A stretch of 64,000 nucleotides of DNA from an uncultured Maribacter sp. (lineage in GTDB: Bacteria; Bacteroidota; Bacteroidia; Flavobacteriales; Flavobacteriaceae): contig CANMKG010000007.1 of assembly GCA_947498505.1 (NCBI GenBank), positions 145,485 through 209,484 on the forward strand, in the 5' to 3' direction. Both the position numbers and the translations under genes were made by a program. This document shows, piece after piece, positions 37,719 through 45,532 of the stretch; position 1 is the stretch's first letter, and every line of letters starts with the position of its first letter. The notes under the pieces were generated by a model, which saw only the letters and a program-made list of their open reading frames with translations, did not search any database and was not told the DNA's origin.

Positions 37719-37818
37719 TTAACAAATCCTTGATCTTTGTTTTATAAGATGAAGCGCAAAAAAGAGTTATTTTAAGGAGATTTTTCTTACCAAAGAAAAC
37801 AACTATTATTATTTTTTA

Positions 37819-38451
37819 ATGAGAATTAAGATTACACATACCGCAAACAAGTATATACTAGCCTTTCTTATAATTATAGGAGCGCTTAGCTGTGGTACAA
37901 AAAAAACAGTACTAAACACCAGTGAAACAACAATAGAATCACAACAAAAGCCACCTTCTACCCTTCAAGTAAAATATGGTAAGGTATTGGGTATTGTGCC
38001 CGATTCTGTTACCAACATAAACCTATATGCGTTTATTGATGATTGGATGGAAACCCCATATCGTTTAGGAGGCGAAACCGAAAAAGGAATAGACTGCTCC
38101 TCGTTTACACAATTACTCTACGGAAAAGTGTTTGACTTGTATATAGAGCGCACTGCGCATAAACAATTTACTAGTAAAGAACTTAGCAGATTTAGAGGAA
38201 AAGATTATTTAAAAGAAGGCGACCTACTCTTTTTTCAAAGCCTTAGTAATACAGATGGCTACATTGATCATGTAGGTATTTATTTAGCAAACGACAAGTT
38301 TGTGCACTCAACATCGTACCGCGGAAAAAGCAAGAAAAACGGTGTCCAAATAAGCGATTTGCGCAACGCACATTGGGAAAAACGTTTTGTAGCTGCGGGA
38401 AAACGCAAAGATTTTAAAACCCCAAATCTAGACAAGGTTGAAAAAGAATGA
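37819..38451 (+). CDS. NlpC/P60-family lipoprotein peptidase
   Basis: A 210-residue lipoprotein: signal sequence with lipobox ending LSCGTKK (Cys25). The NlpC/P60 catalytic Cys93 is in GIDCSSFTQLLYG, and the catalytic His151 in HVGIYLANDKFVHS. NlpC/P60 enzymes cleave cell-wall peptides between D-Glu and diaminopimelate or similar bonds. Within a T6SS operon it most likely opens the peptidoglycan so that the membrane complex can pass. It could also be an unusual TssQ-type lipoprotein by position. Its stop overlaps the next start by four bases. Confidence 0.8.
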   Translation: MRIKITHTANKYILAFLIIIGALSCGTKKTVLNTSETTIESQQKPPSTLQVKYGKVLGIVPDSVTNINLYAFIDDWMETPYRLGGETEKGIDCSSFTQLLYGKVFDLYIERTAHKQFTSKELSRFRGKDYLKEGDLLFFQSLSNTDGYIDHVGIYLANDKFVHSTSYRGKSKKNGVQISDLRNAHWEKRFVAAGKRKDFKTPNLDKVEKE

Positions 38452-39455
38452 AGAATTCGTTACCACATATCGTAAATACACTTTCAGAATTACACACAAA
38501 GCTTAAAGCCGAAGTTGTAGTTTCTGAGTTAAAAGATCAAGCAAAACTAACTGCTGACCAAATTGTGGTTCGTAACCGTAGTGGTTTTAAACGCGCCTAC
38601 GAAGAAGACATACTTACTTACAGTTTGAGTACAGATGACGATTACTCCGATTATTTGGAGGTTGAGCTATCTCGAAATGGTATTTATGACCGCTTACCAG
38701 AAGGCATATTTCATAAAACAACTAAAAGCGATACCGAAAAACAATTTGCAGATTTTAGACGTCAGCAAAAACAAGAACAAGAAAATGCACGTCTATTATT
38801 TGCACCTATTGAAAATGCCATTTTTAATAGTGAAGTAGCTATTGAACAGCAACGTAAAAAACAGGTTGCATATACGGTAGGGTTAGAAGATGGTTTTTTA
38901 TATAACTTCTGGGGAATTCCCGATAATTTTCCGAAAAAATATGCGGCTCCACTAATTAGATTATTACCCCATGCTAAAGATCTAGCAGGTGACTTAGAAC
39001 AAACTTTTTATGCACTGGAACTTTTGTTAGACATAAAAGTAAGTTATCATACCTTTTTTACTGAAATACCTCAACAAAAGAAAGAAAAACAAAATACGCA
39101 ACTAGGGGTAAACTTTATATTGGAATCTACCAATACCCAAAAAAACAAGTATAAAACACGGCTTAAAATCAACCACGATATTCTTGAGAATTTTGTAGAA
39201 GCAGAAAATAACCAAAATGCAGTGTCTTTAGCACAGCCGTCGTTAGAAGTAGTTTTGCACCCCAATAAACAAGAAGGCATTCCTAATTGTTTAAAAAAAG
39301 AAGGATTACTAGAAATTGCAAATGTATTCTATGACTATTTTATTCCAATGGAATACCGCATTACCACTAAAATAAGTGTGGAAAACACAAAAGGTTTTAT
39401 CGCAGACAAACAAAAAGGAGCTTATTTGGGTATGTCAACCCTATTAGGCGCATAA
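38448..39455 (+). CDS. tssG: TssG-like T6SS baseplate protein
   Basis: A 335-residue cytosolic protein. RNGIYDRLPEGIFHKTTKS near 82-100 and the end YLGMSTLLGA match the general pattern of TssG, which ends in an LGxxxxLG motif. It contains no signal or membrane segment. The island otherwise lacks tssG, an essential baseplate wedge partner of TssF, so the assignment is also supported by elimination. Overlap with the lipoprotein gene suggests coupled translation. Confidence 0.65.
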   Translation: MKNSLPHIVNTLSELHTKLKAEVVVSELKDQAKLTADQIVVRNRSGFKRAYEEDILTYSLSTDDDYSDYLEVELSRNGIYDRLPEGIFHKTTKSDTEKQFADFRRQQKQEQENARLLFAPIENAIFNSEVAIEQQRKKQVAYTVGLEDGFLYNFWGIPDNFPKKYAAPLIRLLPHAKDLAGDLEQTFYALELLLDIKVSYHTFFTEIPQQKKEKQNTQLGVNFILESTNTQKNKYKTRLKINHDILENFVEAENNQNAVSLAQPSLEVVLHPNKQEGIPNCLKKEGLLEIANVFYDYFIPMEYRITTKISVENTKGFIADKQKGAYLGMSTLLGA

Positions 39456-39476
39456 AAATATAATAACACTAACACA

Positions 39477-40343
39477 ATGATGACAACTTTATTAGGCAGC
39501 AACATTTTTAAAATAAGCATGGTATTAATGCTTGTTAGCGGTTTTGTTATGGCACTTGCCGCAAAAGTGCGCACCATTTTTAAAAAAAATAAACTAAAAG
39601 CATTTTTATACCTTTTTTCGGTAGTATTATTATTTGCTTTAACTGCATTAATAGCACACCAAAAAGTATTAAATAATGAGCCACTAAACGCCTTTATTGG
39701 CATGGAGATTATTGTGCTTTTACTAGGTATTGGTCATGTATACGTATTACGCACCGTTTTTAAGGAATGGTTTGAAGATAAAAACGACTTTTTTAAAGAA
39801 GTGCTTTTTACCGTAGTAATACTTTGTATTTCACTAATGGCATTTGCAAATATTGTGGGGCGTTTTAAAGAAGAATTTATGCTCTTTTATTTAGGAGTAG
39901 GTGTTGCTTTTGTACTACCACTGCTAGCGTTAAAAATGTATGAACTTTCTGCATTAATACCAGTGCCTGTTTACAAAAAATGGGCATTTCCCGTTGGCGT
40001 AGAACTCAGAGAACCCTCGCAAAACGAACTTGCAAATCCTCTTGTAATTACCTTTCAATTACGTAAAAAAGATGGTGACACTACAATTAGTAGATTGCGC
40101 ACCAAAGCACCAGAAGATATGGAGTTTGGGCGCCTGTTTTACTTTTTCGTAGAAGATTACAACCAACTACACCCCGAACAAAAAATACAAGTGCAAGATA
40201 AAAATAACAAACCCAGTGGGTATATTTTTTACTTTAAACCTAACTGGTGGAGCCCTATACAACATATAGACACTACTAAAACCGTAAAATGGAATGGCAT
40301 TCGTGAAGATTGCACCATAATAGTACAACAAGACAACAACTAA
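39477..40343 (+). CDS. tssN: T6SS membrane-complex protein TssN
   Basis: A 288-residue protein with five transmembrane segments (about 10-30, 43-62, 72-92, 107-127, 133-153) followed by a cytosolic domain (about 160-288) containing WAFPVGVELREPSQNELANPLVITFQL and FGRLFYFFVEDYNQLHPE. This is the known topology of TssN, which links the Bacteroidota membrane complex to the baseplate. It lies directly upstream of an hcp paralogue. Confidence 0.82.
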   Translation: MMTTLLGSNIFKISMVLMLVSGFVMALAAKVRTIFKKNKLKAFLYLFSVVLLFALTALIAHQKVLNNEPLNAFIGMEIIVLLLGIGHVYVLRTVFKEWFEDKNDFFKEVLFTVVILCISLMAFANIVGRFKEEFMLFYLGVGVAFVLPLLALKMYELSALIPVPVYKKWAFPVGVELREPSQNELANPLVITFQLRKKDGDTTISRLRTKAPEDMEFGRLFYFFVEDYNQLHPEQKIQVQDKNNKPSGYIFYFKPNWWSPIQHIDTTKTVKWNGIREDCTIIVQQDNN

Positions 40344-40368
40344 ACAATAACCTTTAACAATATAAATT

Positions 40369-40767
40369 ATGTCTTTTAAAGCAAAATTAGAATTAGACGG
40401 TAAAGAAATTACAATACTTAACTATATGCTACATGTGGATCAGCAGTCTGATGTTACAGGTAGGCCTACTGCAAGTCCAACCGCTGGGCAACTTTCGCTC
40501 ACCTTAGAAATGAGCATACATACTAAAGAAATTGTGCGATGGGCTTTATCAGACACAAGTACAAAAGACGGCAAAGTTGTTTTTTATAATAACAATTTAA
40601 GTGGAATTATGAGAACCATTGAATTTAGCAAAGCATATTGTCTTAAGTATAACGAGAATTTTGATGATGAAGGAATTAATCCTTTTACAATTTCAATTTT
40701 GATTAGTGCAAAGGAAGTAAAAGTTGGTGACGAAAAACACGAAAACAACTGGCCAATGGCTCAATAA
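40369..40767 (+). CDS. T6SS tube protein Hcp (TssD), copy 3
   Basis: A 132-residue TssD paralogue. It shares the start MSFKAKLEL-GKE with hcp copy 1 but differs over most of the rest (DVTGRPTASPTAGQLSLTLEM). It ends NNWPMAQ, like the DWPE end of copy 1. It lies 14 bases upstream of an unknown effector-like gene. A cargo-specific Hcp that carries that effector in its lumen or on its ring is the simplest idea. Confidence 0.88.
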   Translation: MSFKAKLELDGKEITILNYMLHVDQQSDVTGRPTASPTAGQLSLTLEMSIHTKEIVRWALSDTSTKDGKVVFYNNNLSGIMRTIEFSKAYCLKYNENFDDEGINPFTISILISAKEVKVGDEKHENNWPMAQ

Positions 40768-40781
40768 ACAATTATAGTTAC

Positions 40782-41885
40782 ATGAGAAGTTTCTTGGAAA
40801 ATAACGAAATAGACCAGTACTTATTAAGAGTACTAAAAAATATTATAGCACGTGTAGTAAAACAAGCTGTTAAGTTTGGAAACCAACGATCTATAAACCA
40901 AATTCTAGATACCGAATTAAAGAAGCAAGTACCTATTTCTAAATTTTTCATCACCAATAACTACAGGACTTTTCCGGTTAACAAAAACTTTATAGGCACG
41001 TATATAAAAAAGTTTTTTTCTTATCATTTAGAAATAGCATTAAAACAATATTTAAAAAAACAATACTTTGTAGATAGTTTAGAAAGCTTAACAGAAGGTT
41101 TAGACCAAAATAATGTAGCAGCTAATAAAACATTTAAGAAAATTGATTTTCCTAAAAAAGAGCCTCAAGAAAAACTTAATGCTCAATATATAAAGGAAAA
41201 AAAGCTTAAAAATTTCTTAGAAGAAGTTACCGTAATACCAGAGGAAGAAGAAAAAGTAAAAAAAGCTTGGACATCTCTAATGGGTAGTTTAACGCCAATA
41301 GAAGAAACAAATAAAGTGTTTAAAAGTTACAAACCCAAAAACAATTCTGAAGAGAGTGTTGATGGAAACTTAGCTACTGCCGGAAGCCTTATGGGAGGTG
41401 TAGTTGGAGCTTTAGATGAACATAGTATTTTTCAAATACAAAAAGGGCTTCCTGCTAATAAATATGCAGTATTGTACAAGGGTGAACTAAAAATATGGTC
41501 TCATACGTTTAATGGTGGCACTAGAGCTAAAATACCAAGTAACTTTGTAACTATGGCTCGAAGAAACGCCCTTTCAATTAGGAATATTTCGAAATATGCA
41601 GGTTATGCTAACAGATTTGGATCAATGTTAGGATATTACAACGCTGTCAGTCATTATATTAACGGAAACTACAAAGGAGCCGTTGTTGAAGGCATTTCTA
41701 ACCGTCTATCTGTTCAAATAGCCGCCAAATCGCGAAATGTATATGCTATTGCCTGGGCAGTAGGTTGGGAAGGAGGAAAAACATATGGCTATGTATTAGA
41801 TGATAATATTCCTGGATACGTAAAGTATTTTAAAAATCCAATAAGAAAAACCTTTGGTTTTGAACCTGTACCTTTACCAAAATAA
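40782..41885 (+). CDS. Candidate Hcp-associated T6SS effector, unknown fold
   Basis: A 367-residue protein of no recognised family. The N-terminal half is helical and basic (1-170). The C-terminal half has a Gly-rich and moderately hydrophobic part, LATAGSLMGGVVGALDEHSI (about 198-217) and GYYNAVSHYINGNYKGAVVEG (about 286-306), plus AAKSRNVYAIAWAVGWEGGKTYGYVLDD near the end, which could insert in membranes. It follows an hcp and precedes small membrane proteins; a degenerate duplicate of its last 30 residues lies downstream. Pore-forming or membrane-targeting toxicity is inferred only. Confidence 0.55.
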   Translation: MRSFLENNEIDQYLLRVLKNIIARVVKQAVKFGNQRSINQILDTELKKQVPISKFFITNNYRTFPVNKNFIGTYIKKFFSYHLEIALKQYLKKQYFVDSLESLTEGLDQNNVAANKTFKKIDFPKKEPQEKLNAQYIKEKKLKNFLEEVTVIPEEEEKVKKAWTSLMGSLTPIEETNKVFKSYKPKNNSEESVDGNLATAGSLMGGVVGALDEHSIFQIQKGLPANKYAVLYKGELKIWSHTFNGGTRAKIPSNFVTMARRNALSIRNISKYAGYANRFGSMLGYYNAVSHYINGNYKGAVVEGISNRLSVQIAAKSRNVYAIAWAVGWEGGKTYGYVLDDNIPGYVKYFKNPIRKTFGFEPVPLPK

Positions 41886-41889
41886 ATTT

Positions 41890-42270
41890 ATGTTCTTTTT
41901 TAATTCAGTTTATTACTATCTCTACAACAAAAGCAAAAGAGGAAATGCTGCGCCTGAAATTCCAGTTATCACCTTTATTTCATTTTGTCAAGCAGATAAC
42001 ATAGCACTAATTGTAAATGTTTTTTTAATGATTGGAGGGTTTCGAGGAGACCTTAAAGTTCATTACATTTATTTCGTTTTTTTCCTTTTATTAACTCTAC
42101 TTAATAGTTATTACTACCAAACCAAAAAAAAGGGTCAAGAAATTCTACAAGACAAAAAATACATACTAAAAAGACATGGCCTGTGGGTAGATGCTTATTT
42201 ATGGGGTTCCGTTATTTCCGCAGGGTATTCATTTTACATATATAGAGAATACTTTTGGATGCCAGAATAA
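41890..42270 (+). CDS. Small membrane protein, probable immunity copy A
   Basis: Starting at MFFFNSVYYYLYNK the protein has 126 residues with hydrophobic segments near 29-49, 58-76 and 100-120. The stop codon of the effector precedes it by only four bases. A paralogue of the same length and nearly identical ends lies 239 bases downstream. An in-frame ATG at 41854 within the effector gene is not a likely start. Confidence 0.6.
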   Translation: MFFFNSVYYYLYNKSKRGNAAPEIPVITFISFCQADNIALIVNVFLMIGGFRGDLKVHYIYFVFFLLLTLLNSYYYQTKKKGQEILQDKKYILKRHGLWVDAYLWGSVISAGYSFYIYREYFWMPE

Positions 42271-42378
42271 GTAAAACCATATCTCAAAAAAATGCAGAAA
42301 AAAACATAAATAATAGTATTGAAACAATGAAATAAAAGTTATAGCAAAAATAGAAAACAAAACTACCTTTTCCCATAA

Positions 42379-42504
42379 ATTCCTGATACCTGTAAAGAAC
42401 TAATAAAAAAAGGTAAAACATATTGCTATGTAATAGATGAAAATATTCCAGGTGATGTAGAGTATTTTAAAAATCCTATAAGAAAAATCTTTGTGCCAAA
42501 ATAA
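42379..42504 (+). pseudogene. Remnant of a second effector C-terminus
   Basis: In one frame this stretch reads GKTYCYVIDENIPGDVEYF and then KNPIRKIFVPK followed by a stop, a diverged copy of the last 30 residues of the effector at 40782. No start codon or upstream body remains; the preceding sequence is unrelated. Like the complete copy, it is followed after four bases by an immunity-type gene. Confidence 0.75.
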
Positions 42505-42508
42505 ATTT

Positions 42509-42889
42509 ATGTTCTTTTTTAATTCAGTTTATTACTATCTCTACAACAAAAGCAAAAGAGGAAATGCCGTTCCCGAAATTCCGGTTATAGGGTACGTTGC
42601 CTTTTGTCAGGCAAATAATTTAATTCTTCTCGTTAATCTCTTTTTAATCCTTGGAAATTTCAAAATCATTTTTGAGGTACATTACACTTATCTGGTTTTC
42701 AACATAGTACTTTATATTGCAAATCATTACTATTACCAAACCAAAAAAAAGGGGAAAGAAATTCTGCAGGACAAAAAATACATACTAAAAAGACATGGCC
42801 TGTGGGTAGATACTTATTTATGGGGCTCCGTTATTTCCGCAGGGTATTCATTTTACATATATAGAGAATACTTTTGGATGCAACCATAA
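42509..42889 (+). CDS. Small membrane protein, probable immunity copy B
   Basis: 126 residues, a paralogue of the protein at 41890. The first 28 residues and the last 45 are nearly identical (KKKGKEILQDKKYILKRHGL and SVISAGYSFYIYREYFWM), while the middle 30-85 differs strongly. That pattern, conserved ends and variable centre, suggests specificity for different cognate toxins. It follows the effector remnant. Confidence 0.6.
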   Translation: MFFFNSVYYYLYNKSKRGNAVPEIPVIGYVAFCQANNLILLVNLFLILGNFKIIFEVHYTYLVFNIVLYIANHYYYQTKKKGKEILQDKKYILKRHGLWVDTYLWGSVISAGYSFYIYREYFWMQP

Positions 42890-42915
42890 CGCAACAAATA
42901 TATTATAAAAACGAA

Positions 42916-43380
42916 ATGAAAATTTTAGATTTAATTCTTGGAAAGAAAAAAACGTTCTCTGATCCGATATTTGGGAAAATAGTAAGCCAAAGAATAAAAA
43001 AAGAAAAACCAGACAAACAATACACTTGGCATGTAAAACATAAAATACCAAATACTAAAAAAGGATGCCAAATAATTCTCGAAGGAAATTTTAAGCAACC
43101 TAATTATGCTCAATTAAAGGAGCTGGAAAATGTTTTCATGAATTTAACGGACTTACAACATAAAATGGATGTAGAAATCAAAAAAATAAATCAAAATATA
43201 GCTCCTGACCGAAAACTTATGGAAAAAAATTGGCAAAACAAATATTACTTTTCGGCCGTTTTTCCTTTAAATGTTCAAAAACCTGAATTTGAATTTTGTT
43301 TTGCCCCATACGATAATGAAAGTTCAAAATTCATCCATTTTGAATATCGTAAAGGAGAAATTCAAAATATGACTTTTTAA
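42916..43380 (+). CDS. Hypothetical cytosolic protein, possible accessory immunity gene
   Basis: From MKILDLILGKKK the product has 154 residues, no signal or membrane segment and no recognised family. An earlier in-frame ATG at 42874 lies inside the preceding membrane-protein gene and is rejected. Its position, last in the effector-immunity segment, fits an additional immunity role, but no sequence evidence for this is visible. Confidence 0.5.
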   Translation: MKILDLILGKKKTFSDPIFGKIVSQRIKKEKPDKQYTWHVKHKIPNTKKGCQIILEGNFKQPNYAQLKELENVFMNLTDLQHKMDVEIKKINQNIAPDRKLMEKNWQNKYYFSAVFPLNVQKPEFEFCFAPYDNESSKFIHFEYRKGEIQNMTF

Positions 43381-43421
43381 AAACCCATGGTGTTGTAGCA
43401 ACACAATAAACATCCCACTCC

Positions 43422-43474
43422 AACTTTCAACTTTCAACTTTAGACTTTGGACTTTAGACTTTAGACTTTAGACA
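43422..43474 (+). repeat. Heptamer tandem repeat (ACTTTAG type)
   Basis: About seven imperfect units: first AACTTTC, then ACTTTAG/ACTTTGG. It may be a slippage-prone microsatellite. No coding frame is involved. Confidence 0.75.
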
Positions 43475-43607
43475 TTAAGCTTTCGAATTCACCTCCTCCT
43501 TTTCTTATACCAACTGTTATATTACGGTTTACAAATTGTTACTAAAAAAGTAAACCTAAAGTATCTCATTATGAAACAAGTACCGTAAAAAACAGTCAAG
43601 CCTAACT

Positions 43608-43623
43608 TTTCGATGAAATGCAC
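43608..43623 (-). promoter_or_regulatory. T6SS motif copy 5, upstream of vgrG
   Basis: The reverse complement reads GTGCATTTCATCGAAA, the closest match to the general consensus among all copies. It is oriented opposite to vgrG, about 128 bases upstream of its start. Confidence 0.6.
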
Positions 43624-43750
43624 CAATTTTATGAAGGTTTGAGCGTTATTCCTACAGTAAATATCCTATATTGTCATAGGAAAAACACCATAAAGTGTAG
43701 TATTAGTTATACAAACACATTTCAAAAAACAAACACAATAATATAACCGT

Positions 43751-45520
43751 ATGGCAGCACAATCCATAACGTCTATTTTCATTGGCGGTAAAAAAATTGA
43801 ATCCTTCAAAAACCTTGCATTAATTCAAGACATAAACAATCACCATACACTACAAATTGAGTGTCATATGAATGTCTTAGAAAAAGCAACAGGAGAATTA
43901 GCACAAGAAACCAAGAACTTCTTAGGAGAGCAAATTACGTTGGAAATTTCTCCAAAGGATAAAAAAGATATCAAAGATTCATTACAATTTCTTGGTGTGG
44001 TAACATCAATTCGCAATTCAAAAGGCTATTTACACAGTAATATAGTTACTATAACGGCCAAAAGTCCTACCATTTTAGCAGATGATGGTCCTCACTATCA
44101 CTCTTTCATGGAAAAAGACCTCAATGCCATTGTGCAAAGTGCGTTTTCTAACTACGACAGTGGTAAACTAAGTGTAACAACACAAGCTAAATATAGTAGT
44201 ACAATACCTTATTCCGTACAACATAAAGAAAGTAATTGGAATTATGTGAGTCGCATAGCCATGCAGTATGGCGAATGGTTATATTACAATGGTAAAAAAC
44301 TAATATTTGGACTTCCAGAAAATCAGTCACCAGTAGAAGTGACTCACAATTTTGATTTAAAAGAGTTTGCCTTAAATCTAACGCCAGTACCCAATAAATT
44401 TAAGTACTTCACTAACGATTATATTACAGATAAACACCATAGTAAAACCACGGCAGAGATAAATACTGGCGTAAACGGACATCATAGTTTTACAAGTGGC
44501 AAAGCCAATCAGCTTTACGCTGCTGAAACCAACGTTTGGATTAACAATGGCGGTAGCGACCAACTTAAAGCAGTATTAGACAATCAAGTAGAAATACAGA
44601 AAAAAGCAGCAGAACAACAACAAGTTATTTTAGAAGGTGTTAGTGATAATCCAGGAGTAAGTCTGGGTAAAATTATTTCAATAAAAGCAGATGGTTCCAG
44701 TTATGGAGAATTTCGTGTAACCAGCATATCGCACAATCAAGACGACTTAGGAAACTACAATAATGTTTTTACAGCGATTAGCACACAACTAGACGTTTTT
44801 CCACATACCAATTATGAAGCCACTCCATATAGCGATACCCAAACAGCGGTAGTTATGGAAAATACAGATCCAGAAGGTATGGCACGTGTAAAAGTGCAAT
44901 TCCCATGGCAAAAACTAACAGGAGAAACCACCCCATGGATTAGGGTAGTAACTCCACATGGAGGAGGCGATAAAGGTTTTCATTTTATACCGGAAATTGG
45001 TGAAGAAGTATTAGTAGGTTTCGAGGGAGGAAATGCAGAACGCCCTTATATGATGGGAAGTTTATACCACGGACAAGCAGCAGCAAATGGTTTTAAGAGC
45101 GATGCCAATGACATAAAAGCTATTCGTACCAGAAGCGGACACACCATTGAATTAAATGATTTAGATGGTACAGAAAGTATTACGATATCTGATAAAAATG
45201 GGTCAATGATTAACTATAATACCCAAAAGAAAACCATTACAATTGCTAGTGAAGAAAAAATCATAATTGCCTCTAAATTTATTAGCATGCATGCAGATGA
45301 TATTGAGTTTCATTCCAAAAACACTAAAAATGTATCTTCTGAGGCATTTACAGCACAGTCTGGAAATTCAAGCGTATCCGTATTACCGGATAGCGTAATG
45401 CATAAATCTGCTGAAGTAAGTATTGAAGGTGATGAAACTAAAATCTCATCTACCAATCTTACATCCAACTCAAAAGCCAATACCTTAATTAATGGTGCAA
45501 TGGTCAAGTTAAATTCATAA
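43751..45520 (+). CDS. vgrG: T6SS spike protein VgrG (TssI)
   Basis: A 589-residue VgrG of standard Bacteroidota length without an extra effector domain. The gp27-like part is residues 1-365, the gp5 OB fold 370-455 (MENTDPEGMARVKVQFPWQ, HFIPEIGEEVLVGFEGGNAERPYMMGSLYHG), and a beta-helical needle follows (480-589, rich in short Thr/Ile/Ser strands). It would cap the Hcp tube and carry the PAAR-Rhs protein encoded two genes downstream. Confidence 0.92.
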   Translation: MAAQSITSIFIGGKKIESFKNLALIQDINNHHTLQIECHMNVLEKATGELAQETKNFLGEQITLEISPKDKKDIKDSLQFLGVVTSIRNSKGYLHSNIVTITAKSPTILADDGPHYHSFMEKDLNAIVQSAFSNYDSGKLSVTTQAKYSSTIPYSVQHKESNWNYVSRIAMQYGEWLYYNGKKLIFGLPENQSPVEVTHNFDLKEFALNLTPVPNKFKYFTNDYITDKHHSKTTAEINTGVNGHHSFTSGKANQLYAAETNVWINNGGSDQLKAVLDNQVEIQKKAAEQQQVILEGVSDNPGVSLGKIISIKADGSSYGEFRVTSISHNQDDLGNYNNVFTAISTQLDVFPHTNYEATPYSDTQTAVVMENTDPEGMARVKVQFPWQKLTGETTPWIRVVTPHGGGDKGFHFIPEIGEEVLVGFEGGNAERPYMMGSLYHGQAAANGFKSDANDIKAIRTRSGHTIELNDLDGTESITISDKNGSMINYNTQKKTITIASEEKIIIASKFISMHADDIEFHSKNTKNVSSEAFTAQSGNSSVSVLPDSVMHKSAEVSIEGDETKISSTNLTSNSKANTLINGAMVKLNS

Positions 45521-45532
45521 CCATTTTCTCAT

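Larger units (their letters stand above)
43381..43750. other. Intergenic region upstream of vgrG
   Basis: These 370 bases carry no gene. They hold a heptamer repeat block at 43422-43474, then a T6SS motif in reverse orientation at 43608-43623, 128 bases before vgrG. Confidence 0.7.

Noticed and set aside
45310..45507. Minus-strand frame within vgrG
   Set aside because: Antisense to the repetitive needle region; no promoter or ribosome-binding signal.
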